A DNA stretch of 20,890 nucleotides from CBDUUP01 sp965370435 (GTDB taxonomy: Bacteria > Chloroflexota > Anaerolineae > Anaerolineales > UBA11579). Positions 6,718-13,675 of this stretch are shown one piece after another. The DNA lies in assembly GCA_965370435.1 (NCBI GenBank), contig CBDUUP010000025.1:1-20890 (forward strand). Direction: 5' to 3'. A program made the position numbers and the translations under genes. Below the pieces are notes generated by a model, which saw only the letters and a list, made by a program, of their open reading frames with translations, was not told the origin of the DNA and made no database searches. Within the stretch, counting starts at the first letter, position 1. Each line of letters opens with the position of its first letter.

Positions 6718-7629
6718 ATGGCATCCGCTAGAGAAGTCAAGCTCCGCATACGGAGCGTCAAGAATATCTCCCAGCTCACCCGCGCCCTGCAAGCGGTGAG
6801 CGCCAGCCGGGTCCGGCGGGCTATGGCGGCGGTGACGGCCACCCGCCCCTACGCTTCCAAAGCCTGGCAGGTGTTGACCCACATCGCCGGGCAGCCCGGC
6901 CGGGACATGCTGCATCCCCTGCTCACCAAACAGGATGAAGTGAAGAACGTGATGGTCATCATGCTCAGCGGGACCCGCGGTCTGGCTGGAGCTTATAACA
7001 CCAACATCCTGCGCTTCACCCTGAACAACTTCCGGGAGTTTGAAGTTCCGGTGCGCTACGTGACCATTGGCCGCAAGGGGCGCGACCTCCTGCTGCGCCG
7101 CCGCAAGGACATCATGGCCGACTTCAGCGAGGATATCCCCGATAACCCCGGTTTCGCCGACGTTTCGGCGGTGGGGCAGTTGGCCGCGGAGGAATTCCTG
7201 GCCGGGAAGGTTGGCGAAGTTTACGTCACCTACACCGACTTCGTCCACATGCTCCGCCAGGACCCCGCCATGAAGAAACTGCTCCCCCTGGACGTGGAGG
7301 AGGAGGGGCTGGTGCAGCCCGAGTTCGGCGAGGCGATCCCTCGGATGGCGGCCTCTTATATTTACGAACCGGGCCAGGCTGAAATATTGGACGAGATCAT
7401 CCCCCGCTTCACCCAATTACAGATTTATCAAGCTGTGCTGGAAGCTCAAGCCAGCGAGCACGCCGCACGCATGGTGGCGATGAAGAACGCCACCGAAGCG
7501 GCAGACGAACTGGCCGACGTCTTGACCCTGGCATACAACAAGGCGCGCCAGGCCACCATAACCAACGAAATGCTAGATATCGCCGGAGGCGCGGAAGCGC
7601 TCACCCAGGCGTTAGCGCAAACTGAATAA
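6718..7629 (+). CDS. atpG: F1Fo ATP synthase subunit gamma
   Basis: The central rotary shaft of F1. The 303-residue protein starts with the family N-terminal helix (LRIRSVKNISQLTRALQAVS) and ends with the paired C-terminal helix (EHAARMVAMKNATEAADEL), the two forming the coiled coil inserted in the alpha/beta ring. The middle contains the Rossmann-like domain with SGTRGLAGAYN, close to the usual DRGLCGAFN motif. It begins 14 nt after atpA and ends 14 nt before atpD, in the standard order. Confidence 0.95.
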   Translation: MASAREVKLRIRSVKNISQLTRALQAVSASRVRRAMAAVTATRPYASKAWQVLTHIAGQPGRDMLHPLLTKQDEVKNVMVIMLSGTRGLAGAYNTNILRFTLNNFREFEVPVRYVTIGRKGRDLLLRRRKDIMADFSEDIPDNPGFADVSAVGQLAAEEFLAGKVGEVYVTYTDFVHMLRQDPAMKKLLPLDVEEEGLVQPEFGEAIPRMAASYIYEPGQAEILDEIIPRFTQLQIYQAVLEAQASEHAARMVAMKNATEAADELADVLTLAYNKARQATITNEMLDIAGGAEALTQALAQTE

Positions 7630-7643
7630 CCTGGAGGCAACCT

Positions 7644-9044
7644 ATGGCTGAGGCAACTGGCCGAGTAACACAAATTCAAGGCGGTGTGGTTGACGTGGAA
7701 TTCCCCGCCGGTCAACTCCCCGAGATCTTTGACGCCATCGAGATCGAACGCCCAGACCAAAGGGCTTTGGTGCTGGAAGTGCAGAAGCACCTGGTCGACA
7801 ACTGGGTCCGCTGCGTGGCCATGGACACCACCGATGGTTTGCAGCGCGGCGTGGAAGTCCGCAGCACCGGCAGCCCCATCATGGTTCCCGTGGGCGAAGC
7901 CGCCCTGGGGCGGATCTTCAACGTGCTGGGCGATCCCATTGACGCCCAGGGCGAGGTCAAAGCCGACCTGTATTACCCCATCCACCGTTCGGCCCCCCCC
8001 TTCGAGGAACAATCCACCAGCGTGGAGGTCTTCGAGACCGGCTTGAAAGTGATCGACCTGATCGCTCCCTTCACCAAAGGCGGCAAGACCGGCGTCTTCG
8101 GCGGGGCGGGCGTAGGCAAGACCATCATCATCCAGGAATTGATCCGCTCCATCGCCACTGTCCACCAAGGCAACTCGGTGTTCGCCGGAGTGGGGGAGCG
8201 GACTCGCGAAGGCACCCAGATGTACCGCGAAATGATCGAATCCGGCGTGTTGAAGGACACCGCTATGGTCTATGGACAGATGAACGAACCTTCCGGCGTG
8301 CGCCTGCGGGTCGGCCTAACTGCCCTCACCATGGCCGAATATTTCCGCGACCAGGGCCGCGACGTGCTGCTCTTCATTGACAACATTTTCCGTTTCAGCA
8401 TGTCTGGTTCAGAGGTTTCGGCGTTGCTGGGGCGCATGCCCTCCGCGGTAGGCTACCAGCCGACCCTGGCGACCGAGATGGGCGAACTGCAAGAGCGCAT
8501 CACCTCAACCCGCACCGGCTCGATCACCTCCATGCAGGCCGTGTACGTGCCCGCCGATGACTATTCCGACCCGGCCCCGGTAGCCACCTTCACCCACCTG
8601 GACGCCACCATCGCCCTGGAACGCTCGATCTCCGACAAGGGCATCTACCCCGCCGTGGACCCCCTGGCTTCCACTTCCCGGATCCTGGACCCCAATATTG
8701 TCGGCGACGAACACTACGCCACGGCCCGCGAAGCCCAACAGGTGCTCCAGCGTTACAAAGACCTTCAGGACATCATCGCCATCCTGGGTATCGAGGAATT
8801 GAGCGAAGACGACAAACTGATCGTATCTCGCGCTCGCAAAATCGAGCGTTTCTTCTCCCAGCCGATGTCGGTTGCAGAGCAGTTCACCGGGCAGGAAGGC
8901 CGTTACGTACCCCTGCGCGACACGGTGATCGGTTTCAAGGAGATCCTGGACGGCAAGCACGACGCGCTGCCGGAGCAAGCTTTCTACATGGTCGGCAATA
9001 TTGCCGAAGCTGTGGAGAAAGCCGAACGCCTGGCCCAAATCTAG
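7644..9044 (+). CDS. atpD: F1Fo ATP synthase subunit beta
   Basis: The catalytic subunit of F1. Walker A GGAGVGKT at residues 153-160, the catalytic region GERTREGTQMYREM, Walker B DVLLFIDNIFRF, the ATP synthase alpha/beta signature PAVDPLASTS, and IEELSEDD at the place of the DELSEED lever are all present. Length 466 is normal. GGAGG at 7633-7637, 6 nt before the ATG, is the best ribosome binding site in the operon, consistent with the need for more beta than gamma. Confidence 0.98.
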   Translation: MAEATGRVTQIQGGVVDVEFPAGQLPEIFDAIEIERPDQRALVLEVQKHLVDNWVRCVAMDTTDGLQRGVEVRSTGSPIMVPVGEAALGRIFNVLGDPIDAQGEVKADLYYPIHRSAPPFEEQSTSVEVFETGLKVIDLIAPFTKGGKTGVFGGAGVGKTIIIQELIRSIATVHQGNSVFAGVGERTREGTQMYREMIESGVLKDTAMVYGQMNEPSGVRLRVGLTALTMAEYFRDQGRDVLLFIDNIFRFSMSGSEVSALLGRMPSAVGYQPTLATEMGELQERITSTRTGSITSMQAVYVPADDYSDPAPVATFTHLDATIALERSISDKGIYPAVDPLASTSRILDPNIVGDEHYATAREAQQVLQRYKDLQDIIAILGIEELSEDDKLIVSRARKIERFFSQPMSVAEQFTGQEGRYVPLRDTVIGFKEILDGKHDALPEQAFYMVGNIAEAVEKAERLAQI

Positions 9045-9059
9045 CCCCGAGAGTGATGA

Positions 9060-9521
9060 ATGCCTGTTAGATGTGAAATCGTTTCTCAAGATCGCACGGT
9101 ATTCGAAGGGGATGTCGATATCGTGATCGCGCCCGGCGTGGCCGGGGATATGGGTATCCTGCCCAACCACGCCCCGCTCCTCTCCACCCTCACCTTCGGC
9201 CTCCTCCGAGTCCGGGTGGGTGGGGACGAGCAAGTATTTGCCATCTCTGGGGGGATCATTGAAGTGCAGCCTCAAATCGTCACCGTGCTGGCCGACGCGG
9301 CCGAGAACGTGGAGGAGATCGACGAGGCCCGCGCCGAGGCAGCTCGCCGCCGGGCTGAAAAATTGATCGAGAAAGGCCCCCCGCCGGACAGCGACGCTTA
9401 TCTGGCCGCCGAAGCCGCCCTGCGCCGCTCCCGCCTGCGATTGGACGCCGTGCGCCGCTACCGCAGCCACCGGGCCGACGCCATGCGCTTCCGCCCCGTT
9501 GACGAAGACGAGGAAGCCTAA
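9060..9521 (+). CDS. atpC: F1Fo ATP synthase subunit epsilon
   Basis: The small F1 stalk subunit. The N-terminal beta sandwich is typical: IVSQDRTVFEGDVDIVIAP, GDMGILPNHAPLLSTL, ISGGIIEVQPQIVTVLAD. A helical C-terminus from about residue 85 is Arg/Glu/Ala-rich and somewhat longer than usual (153 residues, against about 130-140), ending in an acidic tail. In many bacteria this helical part inhibits ATP hydrolysis. It starts 15 nt after atpD. Confidence 0.94.
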   Translation: MPVRCEIVSQDRTVFEGDVDIVIAPGVAGDMGILPNHAPLLSTLTFGLLRVRVGGDEQVFAISGGIIEVQPQIVTVLADAAENVEEIDEARAEAARRRAEKLIEKGPPPDSDAYLAAEAALRRSRLRLDAVRRYRSHRADAMRFRPVDEDEEA

Positions 9522-9529
9522 AGCGTATA

Positions 9530-10534
9530 ATGGCCCTCTTTTCGAAAGACCTGGGCGTAGACCTGGGCACGATCTTCACCCGCATAGCCGAGAGCGGCGA
9601 GGTGGTCCTTCAAGAGCCGACTATCGTCACTGTTGATATTGAAGAGCAAAAGCTGGTCGAGGCCGGGCAAGCCGCCCTGGAAATGTACGGGCGGGTACCT
9701 GAGAACATCGAAGTCACCCGCCCCCTGCAAAATGGCACAGTCGCCTATTACGAGCTGACCGAAACTTTCCTCCGCCTGATGGTGGGCAAGGTGAGCGGTT
9801 CGCTGCGCATCTTCAAGCCCCGTCTCATGGTCACAGTGCCTTATGGCATCACCAGTGTGGAAAGGCGGGCGGTGCATGAAGCCGCCCTCTCGGTGAGCAG
9901 TGAAACCTTTTTGGTCCAGCAGCCCATGGCCGCCGCGTTGGGCGTTGACCTGCCCATCGGCACCCCCTCCGGCAATATGATCGTCGTCCTGGGAGGAGGG
10001 TGCAGCCAGGCTGCGGTGATGGCGATGCACGGCATCGTCTCCGCAGCGACGCTGCGGGCTGGCGGCTTGCAGTTGGATGAAGCCATCGCCACCTACGTGC
10101 GCAAGAAATATGGCCTCATCATCGCCCAACCCACCGCCGAGATGGTGAAGCTCCAGATCGGGGCGGCGGTTCCCCAGGATGAGGAAAAGAGCATCGAGAT
10201 CCAAGGTCAGGACCAGGTCACCGGCCTGCCCAAACCATTCTCCCTCACCACCAGCGAGGTGGTCGAAGCCGTGCAGGAGCCGCTCCAAGACATTGTGGAG
10301 ATCGCCCGCAGCGTGCTGGAGAAGACCCCTCCCGAATTGGCCTCCGACATCATTGACCGCGGAATCGCCTTGTGCGGCGGCGGTTCGCTGCTGCGGGGCG
10401 TGGATAAATTGTTGACCCAGAAGTTGGGCGTGCCCACCTACCGGGTGGACAACCCCACCATGTGCATCGCGGAGGGCGCGCTGCGAGCTTTGGAGTTGTA
10501 TCCCATCCTCAAGCGCAACCTGCCGCCGGTTTAA
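9530..10534 (+). CDS. MreB-like actin homologue with altered nucleotide motifs
   Basis: An actin-fold protein of 334 residues that aligns with MreB across its length: LGVDLGT near the N-terminus (phosphate 1), VPYGITSVERRAVHEA, GGLQLDEAIATYVRKKYGL, AEMVKLQIG, and CGGGSLLRGVDKLL (adenosine motif). MreB forms membrane filaments that guide wall synthesis. Three places depart from MreB: DLGTANT is DLGTIFT, the EEP motif is QQP (residues 130-132), and DIGGGT is LGGGC (154-158). It starts 8 nt after atpC and is probably co-transcribed with the ATP synthase genes. A main mreB with mreC/D is presumably elsewhere. It could be a degenerate filament former or a regulatory actin-like protein; the fold call is firm, the activity is not. 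Confidence 0.85.
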   Translation: MALFSKDLGVDLGTIFTRIAESGEVVLQEPTIVTVDIEEQKLVEAGQAALEMYGRVPENIEVTRPLQNGTVAYYELTETFLRLMVGKVSGSLRIFKPRLMVTVPYGITSVERRAVHEAALSVSSETFLVQQPMAAALGVDLPIGTPSGNMIVVLGGGCSQAAVMAMHGIVSAATLRAGGLQLDEAIATYVRKKYGLIIAQPTAEMVKLQIGAAVPQDEEKSIEIQGQDQVTGLPKPFSLTTSEVVEAVQEPLQDIVEIARSVLEKTPPELASDIIDRGIALCGGGSLLRGVDKLLTQKLGVPTYRVDNPTMCIAEGALRALELYPILKRNLPPV

Positions 10535-10541
10535 GAAAGTT

Positions 10542-10580
10542 GTCTAAGTGGTCTCACTGGTCTTAGTAGTCTGAGTGGTC
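10542..10580. repeat. Degenerate 9-nt tandem repeat
   Basis: Four 9-mers plus a partial: GTCTAAGTG, GTCTCACTG, GTCTTAGTA, GTCTGAGTG, GTC. The consensus is the reverse complement of the array at 13631-13675. It lies between the mreB-like stop and the terminator. Confidence 0.8.
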
Positions 10581-10611
10581 GGCACAGATAACTGCAAATG
10601 AATTAAATGAG

Positions 10612-10638
10612 ACGGGCTGCCAGCTGGCAGCCCGTTTT
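10612..10638 (+). terminator. Intrinsic terminator of the atp/mreB-like unit
   Basis: Positions 10612-10635 are a perfect 24-nt palindrome (core GGGCTGCCAG/CTGGCAGCCC), followed by TTTT to 10638. It stands between the plus-strand atpAGDC-mreB-like genes and the convergent rex gene. Confidence 0.85.
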
Positions 10639-10680
10639 GATGTTTAGATTGGGGAGTCTTGTCCTCCGACGGTTCAGACT

Positions 10681-10870
10681 GGGTGCATTTCAGTTTTGGG
10701 GTGTTTTGCGGCTAAAGTCGCCGTGACTAAAGTCACTAAAACGTTTACGAAGTCGGCCTGGGCCGACTTGACGATGTTTTAGTCCGCCGAAGGGCGGACT
10801 TCGTAGTTGTTGGCGCGACTTCAGTCGCCTGACTTCAGTCGCTGTGTTGACCCCAAACAGAATTGCACCC
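10681..10870. mobile_element. MITE-like hairpin cluster with imperfect terminal inverted repeats
   Basis: About 190 bp without coding capacity. The outer ends are inverted copies: 10681-10702 against 10850-10870 match at 19 of 22 aligned positions (GGGTGCA at the very end of each), and similarity continues inward over about 54 nt. Inside are six small hairpins built on AGTC/GACT: 10708-10721, 10723-10736 (GTGACTAAAGTCAC), 10750-10769 (AAGTCGGCC/GGCCGACTT), 10781-10800 (AGTCCGCC/GGCGGACT), 10815-10828 and 10831-10840. No target-site duplication is clear; GTTCA occurs at 10672-10676 and 10871-10875 but is offset from the left end. It ends 25 nt beyond the rex stop codon. Confidence 0.7.
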
Positions 10871-10895
10871 GTTCATATTTGTTATCGTCTTAGAC

Positions 10896-11516
10896 TCATT
10901 CCAAATAATAGGTCATCCACTGCATGGGGATCAAGGGGTCAATGTAGGTCACCCGCACGTCTTCGGGATGGTTCAGGTGTACGGGCGCATAGTTCAAGAT
11001 GGCCTTGATCCCCGCCTTGACCAATTCATCGGTGGCTTCCTGGGCGTGGGCGGCGGGGACCGCCAACATGGCGATCTTGACCCTGGCTCTGCGGATGGTT
11101 TCTTTCATCTTGGCGGTGTCCTGGATGGTGACCTTTCCGGCCTGGGCGCCGATCTTTTTGGGGTCGTTATCAAAGATCAGTTTGATCCGAAAACCACGCT
11201 CGGAAAAACCCGGATAGCCTGCCACCGCACGCCCGATGTCTCCGGCGCCGACCACAGCCACGTTCCAGACTTTGTCTACGTGCAGGATCTCGCTCAACTT
11301 CTCGATCAGGAAGGCGATATTGTAGCCCGTGCCCTGCTTCCCGAACTCGCCGAACTGGGAGAGGTCTTTTCGGATCTGGGCTGCCGATATCCCCAGGCGT
11401 TCCCCTAATTCTTGGGAGGAGGTGATTTGCCTCCCTTCCTGGGCCATATATTGTATAGAACGCAGGTATGTGGGCAAGCGTCCAATGACGATGTCAGGTA
11501 TAGATTTCTTAGGCAT
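10896..11516 (-). CDS. rex: Redox-sensing transcriptional repressor Rex
   Basis: Rex binds DNA when NADH/NAD+ is low and lets go when NADH rises, so genes of anaerobic or fermentative metabolism are switched on. The 206-residue protein has the N-terminal winged helix (IGRLPTYLRSIQYM, SSQELGERLGISAAQIRKDLSQFGEFGKQGTGY) and a Rossmann domain with VVGAGDIGRA, FDNDPKKIG and the C-terminal swapped helix. It is divergent from obg across a 170-nt region with a Rex-type site at 11586-11603, so it probably represses itself. A weak AAAGG lies upstream of the ATG. Confidence 0.95.
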   Translation of the reverse strand: MPKKSIPDIVIGRLPTYLRSIQYMAQEGRQITSSQELGERLGISAAQIRKDLSQFGEFGKQGTGYNIAFLIEKLSEILHVDKVWNVAVVGAGDIGRAVAGYPGFSERGFRIKLIFDNDPKKIGAQAGKVTIQDTAKMKETIRRARVKIAMLAVPAAHAQEATDELVKAGIKAILNYAPVHLNHPEDVRVTYIDPLIPMQWMTYYLE

Positions 11517-11564
11517 GATTCGGCACCTTTCATAACAAGACTTAGTATATGTGATTACTCTCTA

Positions 11565-11593
11565 AATGTACCATAAAATCCCACTTTGTGCAA
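11565..11593 (-). promoter_or_regulatory. Promoter candidate for rex
   Basis: On the minus strand TTGCAC (11593-11588) and TACATT (11570-11565) are spaced by exactly 17 nt. The -35 box lies inside the Rex operator, the arrangement expected for autorepression. Confidence 0.5.
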
Positions 11594-11603
11594 TACCCCA
11601 CAA
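11586..11603. promoter_or_regulatory. Rex operator between rex and obg
   Basis: TTGTGCAATACCCCACAA has the exact 18-bp geometry of the Rex consensus (TTGTGAANNNNTTCACAA): both TTGTG and CACAA half-sites are perfect with 8 nt between; the inner AA/TT positions are only partly kept. Its place beside rex makes autoregulation the natural reading, and it could also affect obg. Confidence 0.75.
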
Positions 11604-11608
11604 ACAGC

Positions 11609-11641
11609 GTACAATCAGAGTGTAACCAGGGTACAACCATG
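11609..11641 (+). repeat. Three 11-bp direct repeats upstream of obg
   Basis: GTACAATCAGA (11609-11619), GTGTAACCAGG (11620-11630) and GTACAACCATG (11631-11641) follow each other at one helical turn. They end 9 nt before the TATAAT at 11651-11656, over the -35 region. Confidence 0.6.
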
Positions 11642-11650
11642 GGTCGGTGA

Positions 11651-11656
11651 TATAAT
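11651..11656 (+). promoter_or_regulatory. -10 box for obg
   Basis: A perfect TATAAT 30 nt before the obg ATG. The -35 position (about 11628-11633) has no TTGACA-like sequence and is covered by the 11-bp repeats, so an activator may be needed. Confidence 0.5.
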
Positions 11657-11686
11657 CGGGGAAATCAGTTTGACTGGTAAGAAATC

Positions 11687-12946
11687 ATGTTCATTGACGA
11701 AGCGCGAATTCAAGTGGAATCTGGCAAAGGCGGCGACGGGATCATTCATTTTCGCCGAGAGAAGTATGAACCCCGCGGCGGCCCCGACGGCGGCGACGGC
11801 GGGCGCGGCGGCGACGTGATATTGGAAGTCTCGCCCCACCTGAACACCCTCTATAATTTCCGCCACAAGACCATTTTCAAGGCGGATCAGGGAAAGCGAG
11901 GCGGCGGCAGCAACCAGACCGGCCGTTCCGCCGACCACCTCATCATCCAGGTCCCTCCGGGTACCATCGTCTACGATGACGATAGCGGGGAGATCCTGGG
12001 CGACCTGGTGGAGCCGAAGCAGCGTCTGGCAGTCTGCGAGGGCGGGCGCGGCGGCAGAGGCAGCGCTCGCTTCAAGAGTTCGCGCAACAAAGCCCCCCGG
12101 GTGGCCGAGAAAGGCGCACCCGGCCAGTCCCTCAACCTGCGCCTGGAACTGAAGCTGATCGCCGACGTAGGCATTGTGGGCGTGCCCAACGCAGGCAAGT
12201 CCACCTTCCTGGCGGCGGTCACCAACGCCAAACCCAAGATCGCCGCTTATCCCTTCACCACCCTGGAACCCAACCTCGGCGTCGCCGAATTGGACTACGA
12301 CACCACCTTGATCCTGGCCGACATCCCCGGTCTCATCGAAGGCGCTCACATGGGCGTCGGACTGGGGCATGATTTCCTGCGCCACATCCAGCGCACCCGG
12401 GTGCTGATCCACCTCCTGGACGGCATGAGCGAGGACCCTCTGGCCGATTTCTCTCAGATCAACAGCGAACTGGCCCTCTTCGACCCGGACCTGGCCGATA
12501 AACCCCAGGTTGTGGCCTTCAACAAGATGGATCTGCCCGACGCCCAGACCCGCTGGCCGGAGATCGAGGCGCAGTTGAAAGAACGGGGCTACGACCCCAT
12601 GTCGGTCTCGGCGGTGGCGGGAACCAACACCCGCCAACTGCTCTTCCGCGCTCTCCAACTCCGCCAGGATGCGCCCGAGCCTCCCCAGGTGGTCGGCTTG
12701 CCCGTGTACCGCCCGGAGGACGACCCCCGCGACTTTGCCATCAGCCGGGAGAATGAAGGTTGGCGGGTGACCGGCGTTTCTATCGAGAGGGCTGCCTCTA
12801 TGACTTATTGGGAATACGAACAATCGGTCCGCCGCTTCCAGCGCATCCTGGAAGCCCTGGGGATCGACAAGTCGCTGCGGGAGGCGGGCGTGGAAGAAGG
12901 GGACATCGTCTTCATCGGCGAATATGAATTGGAGTGGCAAGACTAG
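11687..12946 (+). CDS. obg: Obg/CgtA family GTPase
   Basis: An essential ribosome-associated GTPase linked to 50S assembly and stress signalling. The 419-residue protein shows three domains: the glycine-rich Obg fold (FIDEARIQVESGKGGDG through GRGGRGSARFKSSRNKAP), the G domain with G1 GVPNAGKST at 165-173, G2 PFTTLEPNLG, G3 DIPGLIEGA, G4 NKMDL and G5 SAVAG, then the OCT domain (about 340-419), present in Gram-positive and Chloroflexota Obg but not in E. coli. The start is set by the conserved MFIDEA; its ribosome binding site is weak. It heads the obg-nadD-MFS series. Confidence 0.97.
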   Translation: MFIDEARIQVESGKGGDGIIHFRREKYEPRGGPDGGDGGRGGDVILEVSPHLNTLYNFRHKTIFKADQGKRGGGSNQTGRSADHLIIQVPPGTIVYDDDSGEILGDLVEPKQRLAVCEGGRGGRGSARFKSSRNKAPRVAEKGAPGQSLNLRLELKLIADVGIVGVPNAGKSTFLAAVTNAKPKIAAYPFTTLEPNLGVAELDYDTTLILADIPGLIEGAHMGVGLGHDFLRHIQRTRVLIHLLDGMSEDPLADFSQINSELALFDPDLADKPQVVAFNKMDLPDAQTRWPEIEAQLKERGYDPMSVSAVAGTNTRQLLFRALQLRQDAPEPPQVVGLPVYRPEDDPRDFAISRENEGWRVTGVSIERAASMTYWEYEQSVRRFQRILEALGIDKSLREAGVEEGDIVFIGEYELEWQD

Positions 12947-12992
12947 GCAGGCCTGACACGTCTCCTAGAACTGGCAGCTTGAACCCAAACCC

Positions 12993-13598
12993 ATGCGCAT
13001 TGGCATTTTCGGAGGCACCTTCGACCCGCCCCATTTGGGACACCTGATCCTGGCCGCGGAGGCTCGTTACCAGCTTGACCTGGCGCGCTTGCTCTGGACG
13101 CTCACTGCGCATCCGCCTCACAAGCAAGACCGCACGATCACTCCTCTCCAACACCGCCTGGACATGGTCAACGCGGCCCTGGCGGATGAACCGGCCTTTG
13201 AGCTTTCTCGGGTAGAGATTGACCGCCCCGGCCCGCATTATGCACTGGATACCGTCCGGCTGCTGCAAGCGCAATACCCCCAGGCGGAACTCTTCTACTT
13301 GATGGGGGGCGATTCCTTGCAAAGCCTGCCCACCTGGCATCGCCCCCAGGAATTTTTAGACGCCTGCCACATCCTGGGCGTGATGCGCCGCCCCGGAGAC
13401 ACGATTGGCCTGACTGCTCTGGAATCTGTCCTGCCCGGGATCGGCGAAAAAGTTCAGTTCGTGGATACGCCCCTGCTGGAGATCGCCTCCCACCAGATTC
13501 GCCGCCGCATTGCCCAGAGACGCCCCTTCCGCCATTACCTCCCTCCCTCCGTCCACCAGATCATCCACCAACGCAGCCTCTATCAAACCCCTGACTAA
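12993..13598 (+). CDS. nadD: Nicotinate-mononucleotide adenylyltransferase
   Basis: It joins ATP and nicotinate mononucleotide to give deamido-NAD in NAD synthesis. The 201-residue protein opens with GIFGGTFDPPHLGHL, the nucleotidyltransferase GxFDPxHxGH motif; LTAHPPHK, GGDSLQSLPTWHR and the C-terminal IASHQIRRRI (ISSTxIR in most relatives, here SH replaces ST) follow. It lies 46 nt after obg, a common bacterial pairing (obg-nadD), probably one transcript. Confidence 0.95.
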   Translation: MRIGIFGGTFDPPHLGHLILAAEARYQLDLARLLWTLTAHPPHKQDRTITPLQHRLDMVNAALADEPAFELSRVEIDRPGPHYALDTVRLLQAQYPQAELFYLMGGDSLQSLPTWHRPQEFLDACHILGVMRRPGDTIGLTALESVLPGIGEKVQFVDTPLLEIASHQIRRRIAQRRPFRHYLPPSVHQIIHQRSLYQTPD

Positions 13599-13630
13599 GC
13601 ATTCAAATATTTCGAGCGCCATTTTCAACC

Positions 13631-13675
13631 GACCAGTCAGACTAGTTCGACCACTCCGACCACTTAGACCACCCA
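13631..13675. repeat. Degenerate 9-nt tandem repeat running up to the MFS start codon
   Basis: Five 9-mers: GACCAGTCA, GACTAGTTC, GACCACTCC, GACCACTTA, GACCACCCA; the last A is the first base of the ATG at 13675. The consensus GACCACTTA is the reverse complement of the unit at 10542-10580. It takes the place where a ribosome binding site would be. Confidence 0.8.

Noticed and set aside
10681..10870. Hairpin cluster as a CRISPR array or a structured riboswitch
   Set aside because: Hairpins differ in sequence and spacing and there are no unique spacers of equal length; long terminal inverted repeats fit a MITE-like element better.
11615..12940. Open frame of about 440 codons on the minus strand opposite obg
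   Set aside because: It is fully antisense to the certain obg gene, with low-complexity His/Gly/Gln composition and no recognisable motif.
13510..13674. Longer N-terminus for the MFS transporter, from ATG 13510
   Set aside because: It would overlap nadD by about 90 nt and translate the 9-nt repeat as RPLRPLRPP; the membrane protein proper begins at 13675.
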